A stretch of DNA of 64,000 nucleotides, taken from Centropus unirufus. Taxonomy: Eukaryota > Chordata > Aves > Cuculiformes > Centropidae. Positions 12,005 through 25,000 of this stretch are shown here, piece by piece. Each line of letters opens with the position of its first letter. Within the stretch, counting starts at the first letter, position 1. The position numbers and the translations under genes were made by a program. Below the pieces are notes generated by a model that made no database searches, had not been told where the DNA came from, and saw only the letters and a program-made list of their open reading frames with translations. The stretch is taken from contig VYZI01000665.1 in NCBI GenBank assembly GCA_013397695.1, positions 107,049 to 171,048 of the forward strand. Direction: 5' to 3'.

Positions 12005-12686
12005 GTAAATGGGAAGGAATCGTAAGAGGAATCATGAGGAAGAGCCAACAGGAACGTGCCAAGTACCTTGTGATAATATCTAGCTGCTGACTTTGGGAGT
12101 TCAGTTACAAATGTCTGCTTTCCATTTGGTGTTGTTTTTAGTTTACTTTGGGTTTATAAGAATAATTCTTGCACTTATCAGAAATAGTGGGGAGTGGCTT
12201 TATCAGTACAGGCTTTGTGCAGATTGTTACCTGTAACAGGCTTGATGTAAATGTCTTCAGGATTAAATCCCAACACCTTAAATCTGGCCCTGTGTTTGTA
12301 TTGTGGAGCAGTCAGTAGGTGGTGGGCTGCTGGGGGACCAGCCCCTTCGCAACAAGGGAGAGGAAGCTGGGGGGATGGGATGCAGTTCCTGAAGGATGGG
12401 CTGGCATACGATGACGCGGTGCCGCCATCAGCAGCAGAACTGCGGAGCCCCTGCAGAGCCCAAAATCTCTCACTGCATCATAATGCAATTCTGAGTGCCT
12501 CAGAACTTGGTGTTTCTGTGGTGGTGTCCAGTAAAGGAGAGAAAACGCTACTTTCAGGTGATGAAGTTTTGGTGAGATTGATCTCGGTTGCCTTGCTTGA
12601 AATCCAAACGTTGTTTTTTTTTGGTTTTGTTTTTTTTTAAGTAGCATTTATGCAACTCCTGCCTTTCCCCCCAATTTTACAGGTGA
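11838..12686 (+). other. Spliced upstream open reading frame in the PNRC2 leader
   Basis: In predicted exon 2 an ATG at 11838 opens a frame that runs to the end of the exon. It crosses the predicted 12004/12683 junction as AG|G and stops at TGA 12684-12686, only 14 bases before the PNRC2 start. It would encode 56 residues, very hydrophilic and rich in Ser, Arg, Glu and Gln; for example RSPRKESSERQHLVFQAWKQ occurs in it. The ATG context is weak (C at -3, T at +4) and a second in-frame ATG follows at 11880. Whether it is translated is unknown. Confidence 0.4.
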
Positions 12687-12700
12687 CATTTAAGTTGAAG

Positions 12701-13123
12701 ATGGGCGGTGGAGAAAGATTCAACATTCCAGTTCCCCAGTCTAGAAATACCACCAAGAACCATCAACAACTTAAAAACCGGCAGAAGAATAAAGACAAGA
12801 ATTTGCAGGTGAAGACCTGTATGAAGAAAGAAAGAGGGCATGGATGCAACTCATCATCCAGTACATGGCAGGCCACGCAAAAGGGGGTAATGAACAGTGT
12901 TCATTTCCCCAATAATCACAATTGGAGCCCCGCTTTATCAAATCGCAAGCTGTTTTTTGCACCTCAAACCAGTCAGAACTATGCTGGGGCAAAGTTCAGT
13001 GAGCCACCCTCACCCAGTGTTCTTCCTAAGCCACCCAGCCACTGGGTACACAGTTCTTTTAAACCCTCTGATAAAGAAATACTGACATTTCAGCTTAAAA
13101 CATTGCTTAAAGTCCAGGCTTGA
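12701..13123 (+). CDS. PNRC2: Proline-rich nuclear receptor coactivator 2
   Basis: Encodes 140 residues (human 139) of an adaptor that binds DCP1A and UPF1 in nonsense-mediated and other mRNA decay at P-bodies, and also coactivates nuclear receptors. The diagnostic features are the MGGGERFNIP start and a basic, polar N-terminal half. These are followed by SEPPSPSVLPKPPSHW, the proline-rich SH3-type and DCP1-binding segment at about residues 102-117, and the C-terminal LKTLL nuclear-receptor box. The start at 12701 is the homologous one and lies 18 bases into the exon that begins at 12683 after TTTTACAG. The coding sequence is uninterrupted in this one exon, and the 3'UTR follows for about 1.1 kb. 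Confidence 0.97.
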   Translation: MGGGERFNIPVPQSRNTTKNHQQLKNRQKNKDKNLQVKTCMKKERGHGCNSSSSTWQATQKGVMNSVHFPNNHNWSPALSNRKLFFAPQTSQNYAGAKFSEPPSPSVLPKPPSHWVHSSFKPSDKEILTFQLKTLLKVQA

Positions 13124-14215
13124 GACATAACTTTTATGTTTTAAAGTTACTTAAATTTACAGGGTATCAGATCAGAGCATTATCATTACTGAGCCCAGAT
13201 GCACAGGCAGTCACTTGGAAGACAGGGGGTGGAAGTTTACATTTCCCAAAAGCGTTACCTCGGAAGTCGTGTGCTGTGTTCACTGTATGTATTTTCCCTA
13301 TAATCAACCAAATCCTGAGCAGTCACCATTTATTTTAATGGGACTGCTCACTACAGAGAGCAGTGGAGTAATTATTACTGCCACACAGTTGGAATTGGGA
13401 TGGCTCTTTGGTATGGCCTTGGAGAACCAGCTTTTACCTATCTTAATGCAGCATTAACTGGAAAACACCGCCCCAGGAGCTGTGGCTCTGGAGCTGCTGC
13501 ACACCTTGGTGTGCGACTGGCTGGTCAGTCCAAGCTAGGGCAGACGTGCTGGGCAGGGAGGTTTTTATGCCTCGGCCGCAGTGGAGAGAACTCTTCACAC
13601 CCAGGAGCCTGATGTGGTCCTGGAGCTGGTGAAGGAGTGTTTGAAGCCTGAGACTGAAATGGAGCTGGAAAAGTTTTAGTGGGTGTTGAGCAGACAGAAG
13701 AACCTGTCGGGCAGCTCCAGATCTGTGCCAGGTTCCAGCAGTCCTCACTGGGGTCTCGGCATGCCTGCCTGTGCCAGCACGTGGCACCAGGCTGCCAGAT
13801 GGCTGCCAAAACCATCCAAACCCTGGTGTGTTCTGGTTGCGCTGCTGACTTTGCTGCATTCATGCAGATGGTGTGGGCCTATCTAGGCCCCTGTGGTTCG
13901 GGCGGCAGTTAAAGTGTGGGGAACACGAGAGCCATGTAAATAAATGTAAAACTTTGTAGCATATTTAAATCTGTGCTGGGCTTAGCCACACAAATATTTT
14001 TAGTACAAAACGCTGAATGTAAGTAAGTGACCATGGTGTATACATGACTGGGTGTGAAAAACCCGTATTTTGTTCAGAAAAAAGAAAAAATTGCAGCTGT
14101 GCTCTTGCACTTCAGACATGCATTTTTCACTTGGTTCTGAGCTTGTTAAAGTAATCTCTCTGCAAAAGATGTTTATTGAGATTTTTTTTATAAAATAAAA
14201 AAGCTAAAAAAAAAA
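13124..14215 (+). other. PNRC2: PNRC2 3'UTR with two poly(A) signals
   Basis: Two canonical AATAAA signals lie on the plus strand, at 13939-13944 and 14194-14199, giving 3'UTRs of roughly 0.83 and 1.09 kb. The distal signal is followed by A-rich sequence and then a region lacking features. Alternative polyadenylation is therefore plausible. Confidence 0.65.
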
Positions 14216-14219
14216 AAAT

Positions 14220-15080
14220 CCACTTACTAAAAAGTCGATGTGCCCCCTCCTATACATCCAGAACAAAGGATTTCAAACAAATGCGAATGGCCCGGTCTGG
14301 GTGTGGTGACATTTCAGTCTGGAATCGATCTCTGCTGTCCCAGTGTTTGCTAAAATGCAGCAGCCCTCAGTGCAGGGCCGGGTGCAGCCAGTGGTGCCAT
14401 CCCAGGGTTTTACGGTGATTGCCATAGAGGGACTTGAACTCGAGAGGGTGTTTGGGGATTGTGAGGTGTTCCAAGAGGTCTGCGTGGGCGCTGGTAGAAC
14501 TGTTTATGAATCTGTGCTTCGAATGGGATGGGACACGCGGGCTGGACATGTGGTGCTGCCCTGGACCCCCCCCCCCCCCCATCGTGTGCTGGCCAGTGTG
14601 TTGTACCTCTTGGAAACAACACATTCACAGAAACTCAACTTCCCACCCCTACAGCACATTTATTTTGAGATGGTACGGAAGAGCAGGATGACATTGTGGC
14701 AGCTGCGGGGATTCTAGGGAGCCCTGCTGCTTCAGAACGATTACTGTTCAAATGCCCCCTTTCGTACCCTGAGCTGGCAGGAAAACTGATAAGGCAGTTG
14801 CAAAGCATAGAGCTCAAACTGTGTAGTCAGGTGTGGCGTTAGTGCCACTCCTGAAAGAGCTGGACATGGCATCACCCATCTCGAGTTTGTCCCCACAGCC
14901 CTCGTGCCTCCCCCGAACCGAGCCTGCGGGAGGCGGTGGCTCTGCCAGGGGAAGGGGGACAGGAGGTGCAGCTTCAGGCCAGCAGTGACCTGCTCATCCC
15001 CACCAGGGATCCTCGCAGGCCCTCCAACTCCCAGCAGGCTTCAGCTGTGTTAATTAAGTCAGGAGATGCTCTCAAGTTAT
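14220..15080. other. Spacer between convergent PNRC2 and SRSF10 3' ends, with C15 run
   Basis: About 0.86 kb separates the distal PNRC2 poly(A) signal from the distal SRSF10 signal. It holds a homopolymer of 15 C at 14566-14580, likely to be length-unstable and error-prone in sequencing. No coding exon is recognised; a 124-codon open frame here spans the C run and resembles no family known to me. Confidence 0.55.
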
Positions 15081-15097
15081 AGTCAAAACTTGTACAT

Positions 15098-15103
15098 TTT
15101 ATT
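15098..15103 (-). terminator. SRSF10: Distal SRSF10 poly(A) signal AATAAA
   Basis: Reads tttatt on the plus strand. It is the last canonical signal before the convergent PNRC2 transcription unit, and cleavage would be expected 10-30 bases to the left. Confidence 0.5.
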
Positions 15104-18100
15104 CCCAGTTCACAGGGTTATTTGCACAGATGGAACACAAAACTCAAGAAGGATGTGTATGAATAAAACATTAGCATCTCTCAATCAAACACGCTACAGG
15201 GTACAGAGTCTCCCTTCCAATAATAGTCATCAGCAAGAGCATCTTCAGACAACTAGCACAGCAATGGTCTACAGACTTCAAGTTACAAGGTAAATGGAGA
15301 AACCCAGTAATTATCAATGGGTGATTATGTCCTAAAAACGTATAAATTTATCCCTTGGTGTTTTTCAAAACATTGATCTGCAACAGCCCTGCCAAAACCT
15401 CAGCAGTAGCACTGCAATGGGTCAGCCCAACTGCCCTTCTCCAGACATGGTTCACAGTTAGCCCAGACTGAACAGTAAGGAAAAAAAAAAGCTCTTTCCA
15501 GGAAGAGCTCAAAATAACATTGAAATTGAAAATTGCCACTTTGAAGAAAGCCATTGTACTGTACATTTAAACATCTGTAAAAGACATAGAAAGGATCACA
15601 TTGAGTTTTGGAGACCAGGCTATTGTCCCTAATTTGAACACCCAGCTACTTAACCACTAAATTTAAGATTTTTAATTATCAGATGGGTGCACAGACTGGG
15701 GGTGAAAAAGAAGTTCCAAAAGAGCCTTCTGTTACTCCTGAGAAACCAATCTGCTGCCGGTATTTTGGGGCACAGCCATTACTTTAAGCAGAATTTTTAC
15801 ACACTACTTCAATTCTACAAGTTTTGCAGGAATGACAAACTAGTTTGTACCACAGAAAAATAGACTTCCCACCGTTCTTGAGACTCCAAAAGAAAGATGC
15901 CTACACGCGATCTTTGGTAGCCTGCGCAGTGTCCTCGCATTCCAGCTGTGACACCCTGCAGCAGCGCGCACACACAGGCCCCTGCTGTTTAGAGCAGACC
16001 CTGCACCAAGGGAGATGTTATCTAGATGGGCTGCGGCTGGACTCCCAATGCGTCAACATTCCCTGCCCTTTTGCCACATCCTGCTAACTCGTCCCCAACT
16101 GAAAGGCCCACAGAACAGCTTCTTCACAATTTTTCCATGGGAGCAAGAACTAGGACAACATCTTTATTCATGCACTCTTGAAACATCGTGGGTTTGTGTT
16201 CGGCTTTTCTGGCTTGTTCATATACACAAGTCAAGTCAAAGTTTAGTCCTACCTCTGGGAGAGAAAGAAAGAACCATCAGAACTGGCAGATACTGCATCA
16301 CACTTGCAATGAATTGGATTTTCAAATTAAAAAAACACTTTAAAGTGCTATACATCAATGTCGAGGCACACAACACAAGGACATGCGGACATGATAGCTC
16401 AGGTGTGGCCCCCTGCTACCCTGCAGTCTTGCATGGGAAGGGCAACCTGGCCGCAGGGACATTCCCTCCCTCCTCCCCTCCCACCCAGCTGTGACTGGCT
16501 GGATTGGCAAGAGCATCCATTACAGCAGCTCCCCACAGGTTGGGCAGAGGCACAGCCCCTTCCCACCACACAGGGGACTTAGTTCTGCAAGACTCTGTTC
16601 TTTAGGCAAGGTGGGTGGAGTTTCTGCTGATTTTACCATTCCCTCGCCTTACAAAGGGCAAGAGTGGGGTCGTCAAAGCAATTAAGTGCTTTCCAGCACT
16701 GTTTTCATTCAGCGGCATAAGAAACACCAGTTGTATATAATATCAGGCTCGAATCCTGAACGTCACCACCAGTTTTACCACCTCCTGGCACAATGTTTGA
16801 TATGGCAAATATGAATCAATAAGGCGATACTAGAAATTTGGTTCTATATGAATCTTCAACTGCTGATTTTTTAAGCAGATGATAACCTGGCTAAAAATAT
16901 TTGAATTATGACCATAGGGAACTCCATCCAGCAATAACGAAAGTTAATGGAAAAAAAATGCCAACAGATTAGACTAAAAGATGGGCTTATCATCCTGCTT
17001 TTGTCCAGGACCCCCTTTTAGAATGTGAAATGACATTTGTCTGGACGTTAAATGATAAATTCCTGACTTGACTGAAATGCCACAGCAAGGACTTCACTCC
17101 GTAAGGGGTGCATAGCTCTACTCCTAACCATGCTCTGGAGTCCAATTCTAGAACTACAATAATTCCAGTGGATCAGTATTTCCTTCATTTTTTTATTACA
17201 GCATGTTTGCTAAATTTACAGCAAGCAGAAAATAAGCTGGGTCTTTAGTTATTTTGATCAAACATTGATGTTTTAAAGGTAGTACACAATATTTGTTAAA
17301 AAGAACATATAAAAATACCTTTTTAGAAGCTCTATAAGAAAGGAAATACAAAGTTTAATCCCACAACTTTCCTCTGCTAGAGCTGCACACTACTGCTACA
17401 GTTTTAAATAAACTTTTTGCTGTTTTTAAACTATACATCCAGGAAAGTCTACAAAATTAAAGGAACGTGCATATAAATGATTGCATAGCAGAACATGAAC
17501 ATTAACTGCAAACAGTAAAGAAAAGGTTAGAAATACTATCAAATGTACAAAGATTCTAGGATCAACCCCCTAAGCACGTTCTGCTGCCAGTATTTAAAAG
17601 CCATCTGCATTTCACCAAAGGCCTTGCTGGAAACACTAAAGCCAAAACCTAGAACATTTCTCTAAAAAGGAACTTTTTGAAACCAATGTCTCTCTATGCT
17701 ATTTATTACATCGGACAGTGAGGAACACTGGCTGTTTGATGTGGCTTTGGAAGGCAAATAGAAAAAACAAAGCCAAAAGCCATTTTCATAACAAAGGATC
17801 TTGCCTTCTGGAGAATATGGGTAAGATTACACACTGGTTTTGTTATTTTTTACATTCGATTTACTAAATATACTGTATTAGTGATAAACTAAATAGCTAG
17901 AAATGCAGCTCTTGTTCATATCCGACTTCAAACATTTGTTCTTAAGTGAAATGAAATCTCGTAACCAAACCACTATCCATTCTGAGGAAGAAGTGATTCA
18001 GACTTGCTTGACCAATACTTTTTGAGTGTAAAAGCAAGCCTTTGTTACTCAGGAAGAGAGATGGCTACGGTTTTATAACTATGAATACACCAACCAACCA

Positions 18101-18867
18101 CAGGAGTAATTGGCATAAGTTTAGTTCTTATATACTGTACACACACAACTCGAAACAATCTACTTGTAACTAACAGCAGGAAAGCTAAGCAATTTTATGG
18201 TTAACTGTTCACTAAAATTTAGAATAGATACAAAAACTGCATAAAATGTACACACAACCTAATATTCAGTTGCTCTGCCACTTGCTGAAATCTGAATGTA
18301 ATTTTCCATTTTGAGGAGTTTTTCCCTCACACATTCAGAACTCGCAGCCAGGTAAAAGCATCTGCTCTGATAAGTCACGAACACTGCACAATCTCCAAGT
18401 GAGCTGCCAAGACCAACTCTCTCCCCATGTCCTACAAGCAACATTAGTTTCATCTTGCCGGATGGCCGGGGAAAGGGAAATCTCAACGCTCTCTCCACAG
18501 AGCTCCATTTACCAACCTACTCATGTCAGTGGGCACAGAGAACCTGAAACCTGCCTCGGAACAAGGGAAACAAAACTGCCGGTCTGCATTTCACAGCAGT
18601 CAGGGCTGCACCATATCTGCGCAGTTCTCTGCCGTACCACAAAGTTGAGCATTAAAGAACTAGTTAAACAGCTGGTTTAACTGTTCTGCACAAACTGGTA
18701 CCACTCTCTCTATCGGTGTGACGTTTTTAATAGGACAATATTGCAAGTTACGATCAGTCAAGTCATCACCAATATCCTAGCATTAAAAATGCAAATCGTT
18801 ACAAAAATATACATAGAGACACCACAACCGGATCAGAGCTGCCCATGACATTTAACCAAGTGGATGT

Positions 18868-18905
18868 TCTCTCTCTCTCTCTTTCTCCCTCTCTCTCCTT
18901 CTTGC
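18868..18905 (-). repeat. GA-rich tract in the SRSF10 3'UTR
   Basis: The plus strand shows a near-perfect CT repeat and pyrimidine run, so the SRSF10 transcript carries GAGAGA-type purine repeats. Such sequences resemble AGAGA/GAA-type sites preferred by SRSF10 itself. Confidence 0.8.
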
Positions 18906-19079
18906 TCTCAGTGGCTCCTCAACACTGTTTTAATTTTAACCATTGTCGGCTACAGGGAAAACTGACAAAGAAAATATTTTTTTAGCACTGTTGCAACATC
19001 ATATTCCTGATAATTTTTAAGTAAACTGAACTGTGTGTAAATGAATCCTTACATGACTAAACCCAATGTGGATACACTG

Positions 19080-22000
19080 TTAGTGGCCACTGGACTTGGG
19101 ACTAGTCCATGACCTTGATCTGGATTTTGACCTAGATCTAGAATGTGATCTTGACTGTGATTTGGATCTAGCTGGTTCTTTTTTTCTCGACTCCTTTTCA
19201 TATCTTGAGCTGGACTTATAGTGTGTTTTAGGATCTGTTTTAGAGGTGCCTCTAGATTTGGTGTGAGATGCAGACCTAGACCGTGATTTAGCCTTCATTT
19301 CTTTCTTGGGCTGTGACTTGGATCGTGATCTTGAATTGGACTTAGATCTTGAAAAAGATCGATTGCGGTGTTTGAACCTATCAGAATAAAGGGGAGAGAG
19401 GAGATTTGAATGTAAAAACACTATTCTTAGACATCTAGTACATTAAAAATTGTTTACCGTTTTTTTTTTTTTTTTGCAGGAGAAACTTTTAAAACCTATA
19501 GTTAAAGGAATACAGTGATCTAGTTTTCAATTTAAAAGGAGTAAAAGGTATTTTACCTATCGTTGTCTGAATGGCTTCTGCTACGACGAGGTCTTCCAGT
19601 AGGTCTGCTGCTAGAAAGGTACATCAGAAAAAGTAAATCGTGACAGATACATACACACACAAATTCTTAATAAATAATCAGGCTGTACATATGCTTTTAG
19701 TTATTCTCAAATGAAGTATAGAATCATTCCATTCGATCTTTTTTATTTGAAGTAGCATGCACAATATGCAACTCCCATCAGTGATTACAAACTGAGTACA
19801 GAAAAAGATTATTTAAGATTTTAACAATTAAATAGTGTGGTTTCTGCCCCAACAGACTCCGTGCAGTTCGAGCCAAACACAATAGACTTACTTTCTGGGA
19901 CTGTATGATCTTCTGTAGCTGTAATCAAAAGAACGACTTCTAGACCGTCTCCTTTCGTAACTCCGACTTCTAGATCGCCTGTACCTGTCATAGTCATCGT
20001 AACGAGAAGAACTGTACAAGTTTCTCCCTTCCTTGGCTTTCATTTGATTTGGTGCTGTAAAAAATAGCAATATTTAACAATTTAAGTTAAAAAAGATGCC
20101 CTACATTCCCTTTAGTGACCCTACTGATCCATATATTTGGTATTTAGCAGAAAGCCCAATTAATGATTCTAGCAGGTGCATTTATGAAAAGGACAGATGA
20201 GAGATTGTTGTACGCCACCTGCTTTTTGCTGCTTTAACAACCAGACAAAAATTAATGCAGCCTTATGGGTATCACAGATCTAGGCAAATAACAATAAAAA
20301 AAACAATGCCCCAAACCCAGTCAAAACTAATGTTGCACAAAACCAGAATACAGAAATGGCTAAGGCGATCCCAGGCCACCTGGAAACAGGTGACTGGCTA
20401 AACCTGTGACTAAAACTTTCCTGAATTTACCCAAAAATTGAAAGTTAGCAGGGGACTATACATCCATTTTCTGGACTACACAGCACCACACAGAGCATCT
20501 GATCTACAGTCATCTTTACTGACTAAAGGAGCTTAACACAGAAGCAGCAATGGAGGCCACAAAAAGAAAAGTTTGATTCCAAGTGCCCCCCTGACAGAAC
20601 AGCAATGCGCATCCACCCCATAGCTTATTTTAATAATTAAGAGGAATGAATGAACCTACTAGTCTTCTGTTGTATTTTCTTTAAGCAGCACAGCTGTCTT
20701 TCCTTTGTGTTGAATACCATTTTTATTCAAATATAATGGCCTTGCTAAGGTATCTGAAAGGTATCACGCTGTAAGGAACACTATCTACACTAAACATTTA
20801 TGTTTGAAGTGCAGCTGTTCACAACACTAAGGTAGATTTCATTAATTATTTTTTTTTTTTCCAGAAACCTAGAATTATGTACAGGATAGAAGCTTCAGAG
20901 CACACAATTTCCATTAACTGCAATAAGAGCTGAATGTGCGCACCTGAGGGGAACCTGGGCCCTTTCTTTGATAGCTTTAACTGAAAGACCTTTAAAGCAT
21001 TTTCATTTCCAAGCTGCAGATACTTATCACAGTCCTTAGACCAAGGATACGTTATGTTTACCAACGTGTTTTATTGTTATGTAGTACCTGTATCTCTCTA
21101 GAGTGACTGTGTGTACGAATAACAAATGGAAAAGGATTTGTCTTTGATCATCTGTTCAGAAAACAGGACTTCTCTTCCACACTGAACTGAGATACCTTGA
21201 AATTTACTTTTACTCTCAAGCCAAATGAAAATGTATATGTTACCTCAATCCTGGAAACTGGACTGCACTGGTAAATGTCAACAAAGAAGCACTAATATGC
21301 TTCAACACAACATAAACATTGCAACATACTATAATGCAGCTGCTCATTTTGACAGGGAGAACTTCCATCGGTGTTTGTGCAAAGAATGCTGGACAGAGCT
21401 GCACAGAAACCCCTCCAAAATGTTCACCCAGCAGTAAGAATCAGATCGTGGTAAGTGACCGTTACACTTGGGTATCTGTTTCTAATTAAAAGGAGTCATT
21501 AATACTTACTGGATAAAAAGCAAAACATCTACGTACTATTTATACACAAGTAAGAACACATCACAACAATTAATAGCCCATGTAGTGTATCCTGGCAGTA
21601 AACAGCAAGGCTAAAATCCTAGTCCGAGGAAATACGTGCAAGGCACTTACTCTTCCGATCCCCCTGTGCAAACTGGATTTCTATCTGCCGACCACAAATC
21701 CACTTTCGATCCAAATTATGGAGAGCATCTTCTGCATCACGGACATCTTCAAATGTGGTGAGTGTTAAGGTTCTTGGGAATTTGAAGAGTTTACAGATTT
21801 GGTATTTAAATAATAATTAAAAATATGTTATTTTCCATTTTACAGTTGGGTTATTTTTGTTTTGAGCTTAAGTTCTTTTGGTCACATTACAGTAGACACT
21901 AGATTTATTTTTCAAAATTAACTGCTGGCTATCTGAGAATTCCTATAATAAAATTAATAGGACCAGGAACTCATCCAGCAGCAAGCATTTGCTGTGCGAT

Positions 22001-25000
22001 ACTCTTAACTTTTTCTTCTCCCACTTGTACTTATGCAAGGAAAAAAAACAATGGTATCCATTTCAAAACACATTTGTTATGGCCATTCAGTTCTTTCCAC
22101 TACACTGACTTAACTAAAATTACACTCTAGTTCTTAAAATGTTAGACACAGCAGCAGTGAAAATTAACACATGTCCATTAATTTTAGAACGGGGATAAAG
22201 CGTTCCCTTTTTTCATCAACTCATTTTAAGATTAAATCACATCTGCAAGTCTGAGATAGAAACACACACTGATCACCTGCACCATCCGCTGGGTCAGGGG
22301 TTTGGTAACACAGACATTACCGGTTTTAATCCCCGGGACTGCTGCAATTGACACCCTTTCTGCCAGCTACAGGCCCTGAAAGAACAAGCTGCCTTTCTCC
22401 TTGTAGCAACTCCGTTCACCATCAGCATTGTCTACGCAGGAACTCAGCTATGGTTCAGTAGTGGGCAGGTACGGTTGAACTTTGTCTCAAAGGTCTTTTC
22501 GAACCGAAGGATTCTATGACCTTGTAGGTCCACATCTTGATAAACCAAGAACGAACATGCTTTCACTCAAGACCACACTTACAGCAGCACCTGGGAGAGA
22601 AATACTGGGGGTTTTGCCAAGGGACCAAAGCAGAATAATTCAAAGTTACTGCTTACGTGACACACAGAAGAAAAACTGTTACTCTGTAGGATACATCAGG
22701 TATGACTCCTTTAATCTTGGCCACCATTCAACTTCATCTTGACCTTTAACTCTTTAAGTGCTTGTCAGAAGGACTTGTCATGAGATGCTTTGCCAAAAAT
22801 GACAGATGGCTTTATCTTTTACTTTGAAAAACAACCTTTTCCCCCTTTTGTGGATAAAGCGAAGCTTTGTCTCCCATTATGGCTTGTCCTTCTTCCAGCT
22901 TTTCTTTATTTTTTCTTTTCCCAAACTCTCCCTTCTCTTCAAGCCTGATCCTTATGAGGTCTTTGGCTTGTCTACTTGCCTCAATTGTTGAACTCTACTC
23001 TAAAGGTTCTTTCATGCTTTCTCTTTGGGGTCGCCATTACTGTACAGCTTTACACTCTGAGGCAACAACAGAGGACAGTAAATTAGGGGACAATATTAAA
23101 GAAAGAAGTTCACCTCATTTTTTTTTACACAGTCTGATTTTGATCAACTAATTTGTTTCCATTTGTTAAATTAACAGCGAATACCAGCCACAGTTTGCTA
23201 AGCACAAGTTTACTTACAAATCAGTGATAATAATAAAGTGCTATAATAATAAAAGTGCAATTTCAGGTCAGTGACAGATTTTCATTTAAATCATATAATA
23301 TTAATTTCAGTAAAATTAGCAAGCTTTTATATTACTGGACTTGATTTAAATTTTGCAAAAAGGCAAAGAACAACTGAGAGAAGTTAATCTTAAAAAATAA
23401 CAAAAAAACACGATATCAGTAAGACACTTATTAGATACAACACAAAAATAAACTGCTTTTTTTAGATTTGTTACCTCTTACACAAACTTGAATTTCAAAC
23501 TTCAACACCCCTCACTAATCAGCCATCTGAAGAAAGGATATTGAACGTAAGCAAATCCTCTGGGACGACGAGTGTAGAAGTCAAGTGGAACATATACATC
23601 CACTATAGGCCCATAACGACCAAATTCACGGCGCAAGTCTTCAGACCTGGAATATCACAAATATCTCACATTGTTTCACTGTTTAAGGTGTTGCAGAACA
23701 CCCACCAAATTAAAACAACAATGAAATTATAACCTACAATCAACATGCCCAGCCATCCTTGTGGGAGCAGCTGGTAGAGGATGAGTGCAGCAAAATATTT
23801 TTTTTGGGGAAAAAAAGTGACGAAGACCCGAGACTCTGAACGCTCAAGATACATCCTGGCATTCTGATACCAGTGTTCGGCACCAGTCTACAACCGAGTG
23901 TGAACTGAGAGGTGGTGTCTGTTGGTCAGTTCAGTGCAGGATATACTAGCAGAGGGGGACAGAGAGTGAAAAGAAGGATCTGAGAATTATTGAGTACCTC
24001 AGTAACTCATGGCAATGATATGGCAACATGCAAACATCAACTGCAAAATCCAAACAAACAGCATGAGAAGAAACCCATCACACAAACTCATTTCCATAGA
24101 ATAATCAATACTCACAACCACATCAAACAGACTGAAACTGGAGGGAGCAACCATTCATGCCCTCAGGACAGCTTTTCCAGAGAGGTGGCTTTAAGAGAGC
24201 TGCTCACAAAACTGCTGACAAATCCATCACTACACCTGGAACAACTGCTGTCTCCTCAACGGGGAAGTTTCTTATTCACATCAGCTTCTTTACATGTATT
24301 TGTGTATCACTTGAGGACAATAACTGGTATGAGGAAGACTAATATTATATTTAGCCTTGTGAAAGAGTTACTACCGTTTCTTTCTCATCGGTTGGGAATC
24401 TCCAGTGCAGTCACTCAGTGACAGCAGAAGGGAACGACAACCACCACTAAGACCTCCCAAAGAAGGCAGTCATAAGAAGAACGCCCCACCTAATCATAGC
24501 CTTACGGTGGAAACCTCTATAGGATCCACATAGTTTCAGTCCTCCCCGACTGCTCTTACAGTAAAATAAACTGCTGGAAAAAAGAGAAAATTCACTTTAA
24601 AAAAATAAGACCACAATAAGGCTGTTAATTCATTCCATCCTGATATTACTATTTGCTCAACAAATTCGGTGCGCGCTGCTCAGGCAGCAAGTCTGCAAAC
24701 TCACACCCGCGTTCTACACACCGGGACCCTGCAGGGCCTCCCGAACAAACCCTACAGCCGCCAGCAGCGGGAGCGCTCCGCTCCACACGGGCCGCCCGCG
24801 CTGCTGCGCTCCAGGGCTGCTCCCAGGCTGATGAACACAAAAGCGGCACCAGAAGCCGCAAAACAGAAACGGAGAAATCTAGCGCTTCACTAAAGATACG
24901 GGCAAAACCCGAGAACTTCTGTGACACACACTTTTTAATTTTTAAACTCCTCGCAAAAAAAGCCACCTCTCCAAGCGGCTGCGCACACTCAGCCTTTACG

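Larger units (their letters stand above)
15081..19079 (-). other. SRSF10: Predicted long 3'UTR of SRSF10
   Basis: The 4-kb stretch downstream of the SRSF10 stop is AT-rich and contains no convincing reading frame. Minus-strand AATAAA signals occur at 17702-17707, about 16162-16167 and 15098-15103. The last is the most distal before the spacer to PNRC2, which supports a long 3'UTR with several possible ends. It includes the GA-rich tract at 18868-18905. The alternative short-isoform terminal exon known from mammals was looked for here and not found. Confidence 0.5.

Noticed and set aside
16745..16765. T-arm-like GGCTCGAATCC
   Set aside because: No D or anticodon arm lies at the proper distance, and it sits in the SRSF10 3'UTR.
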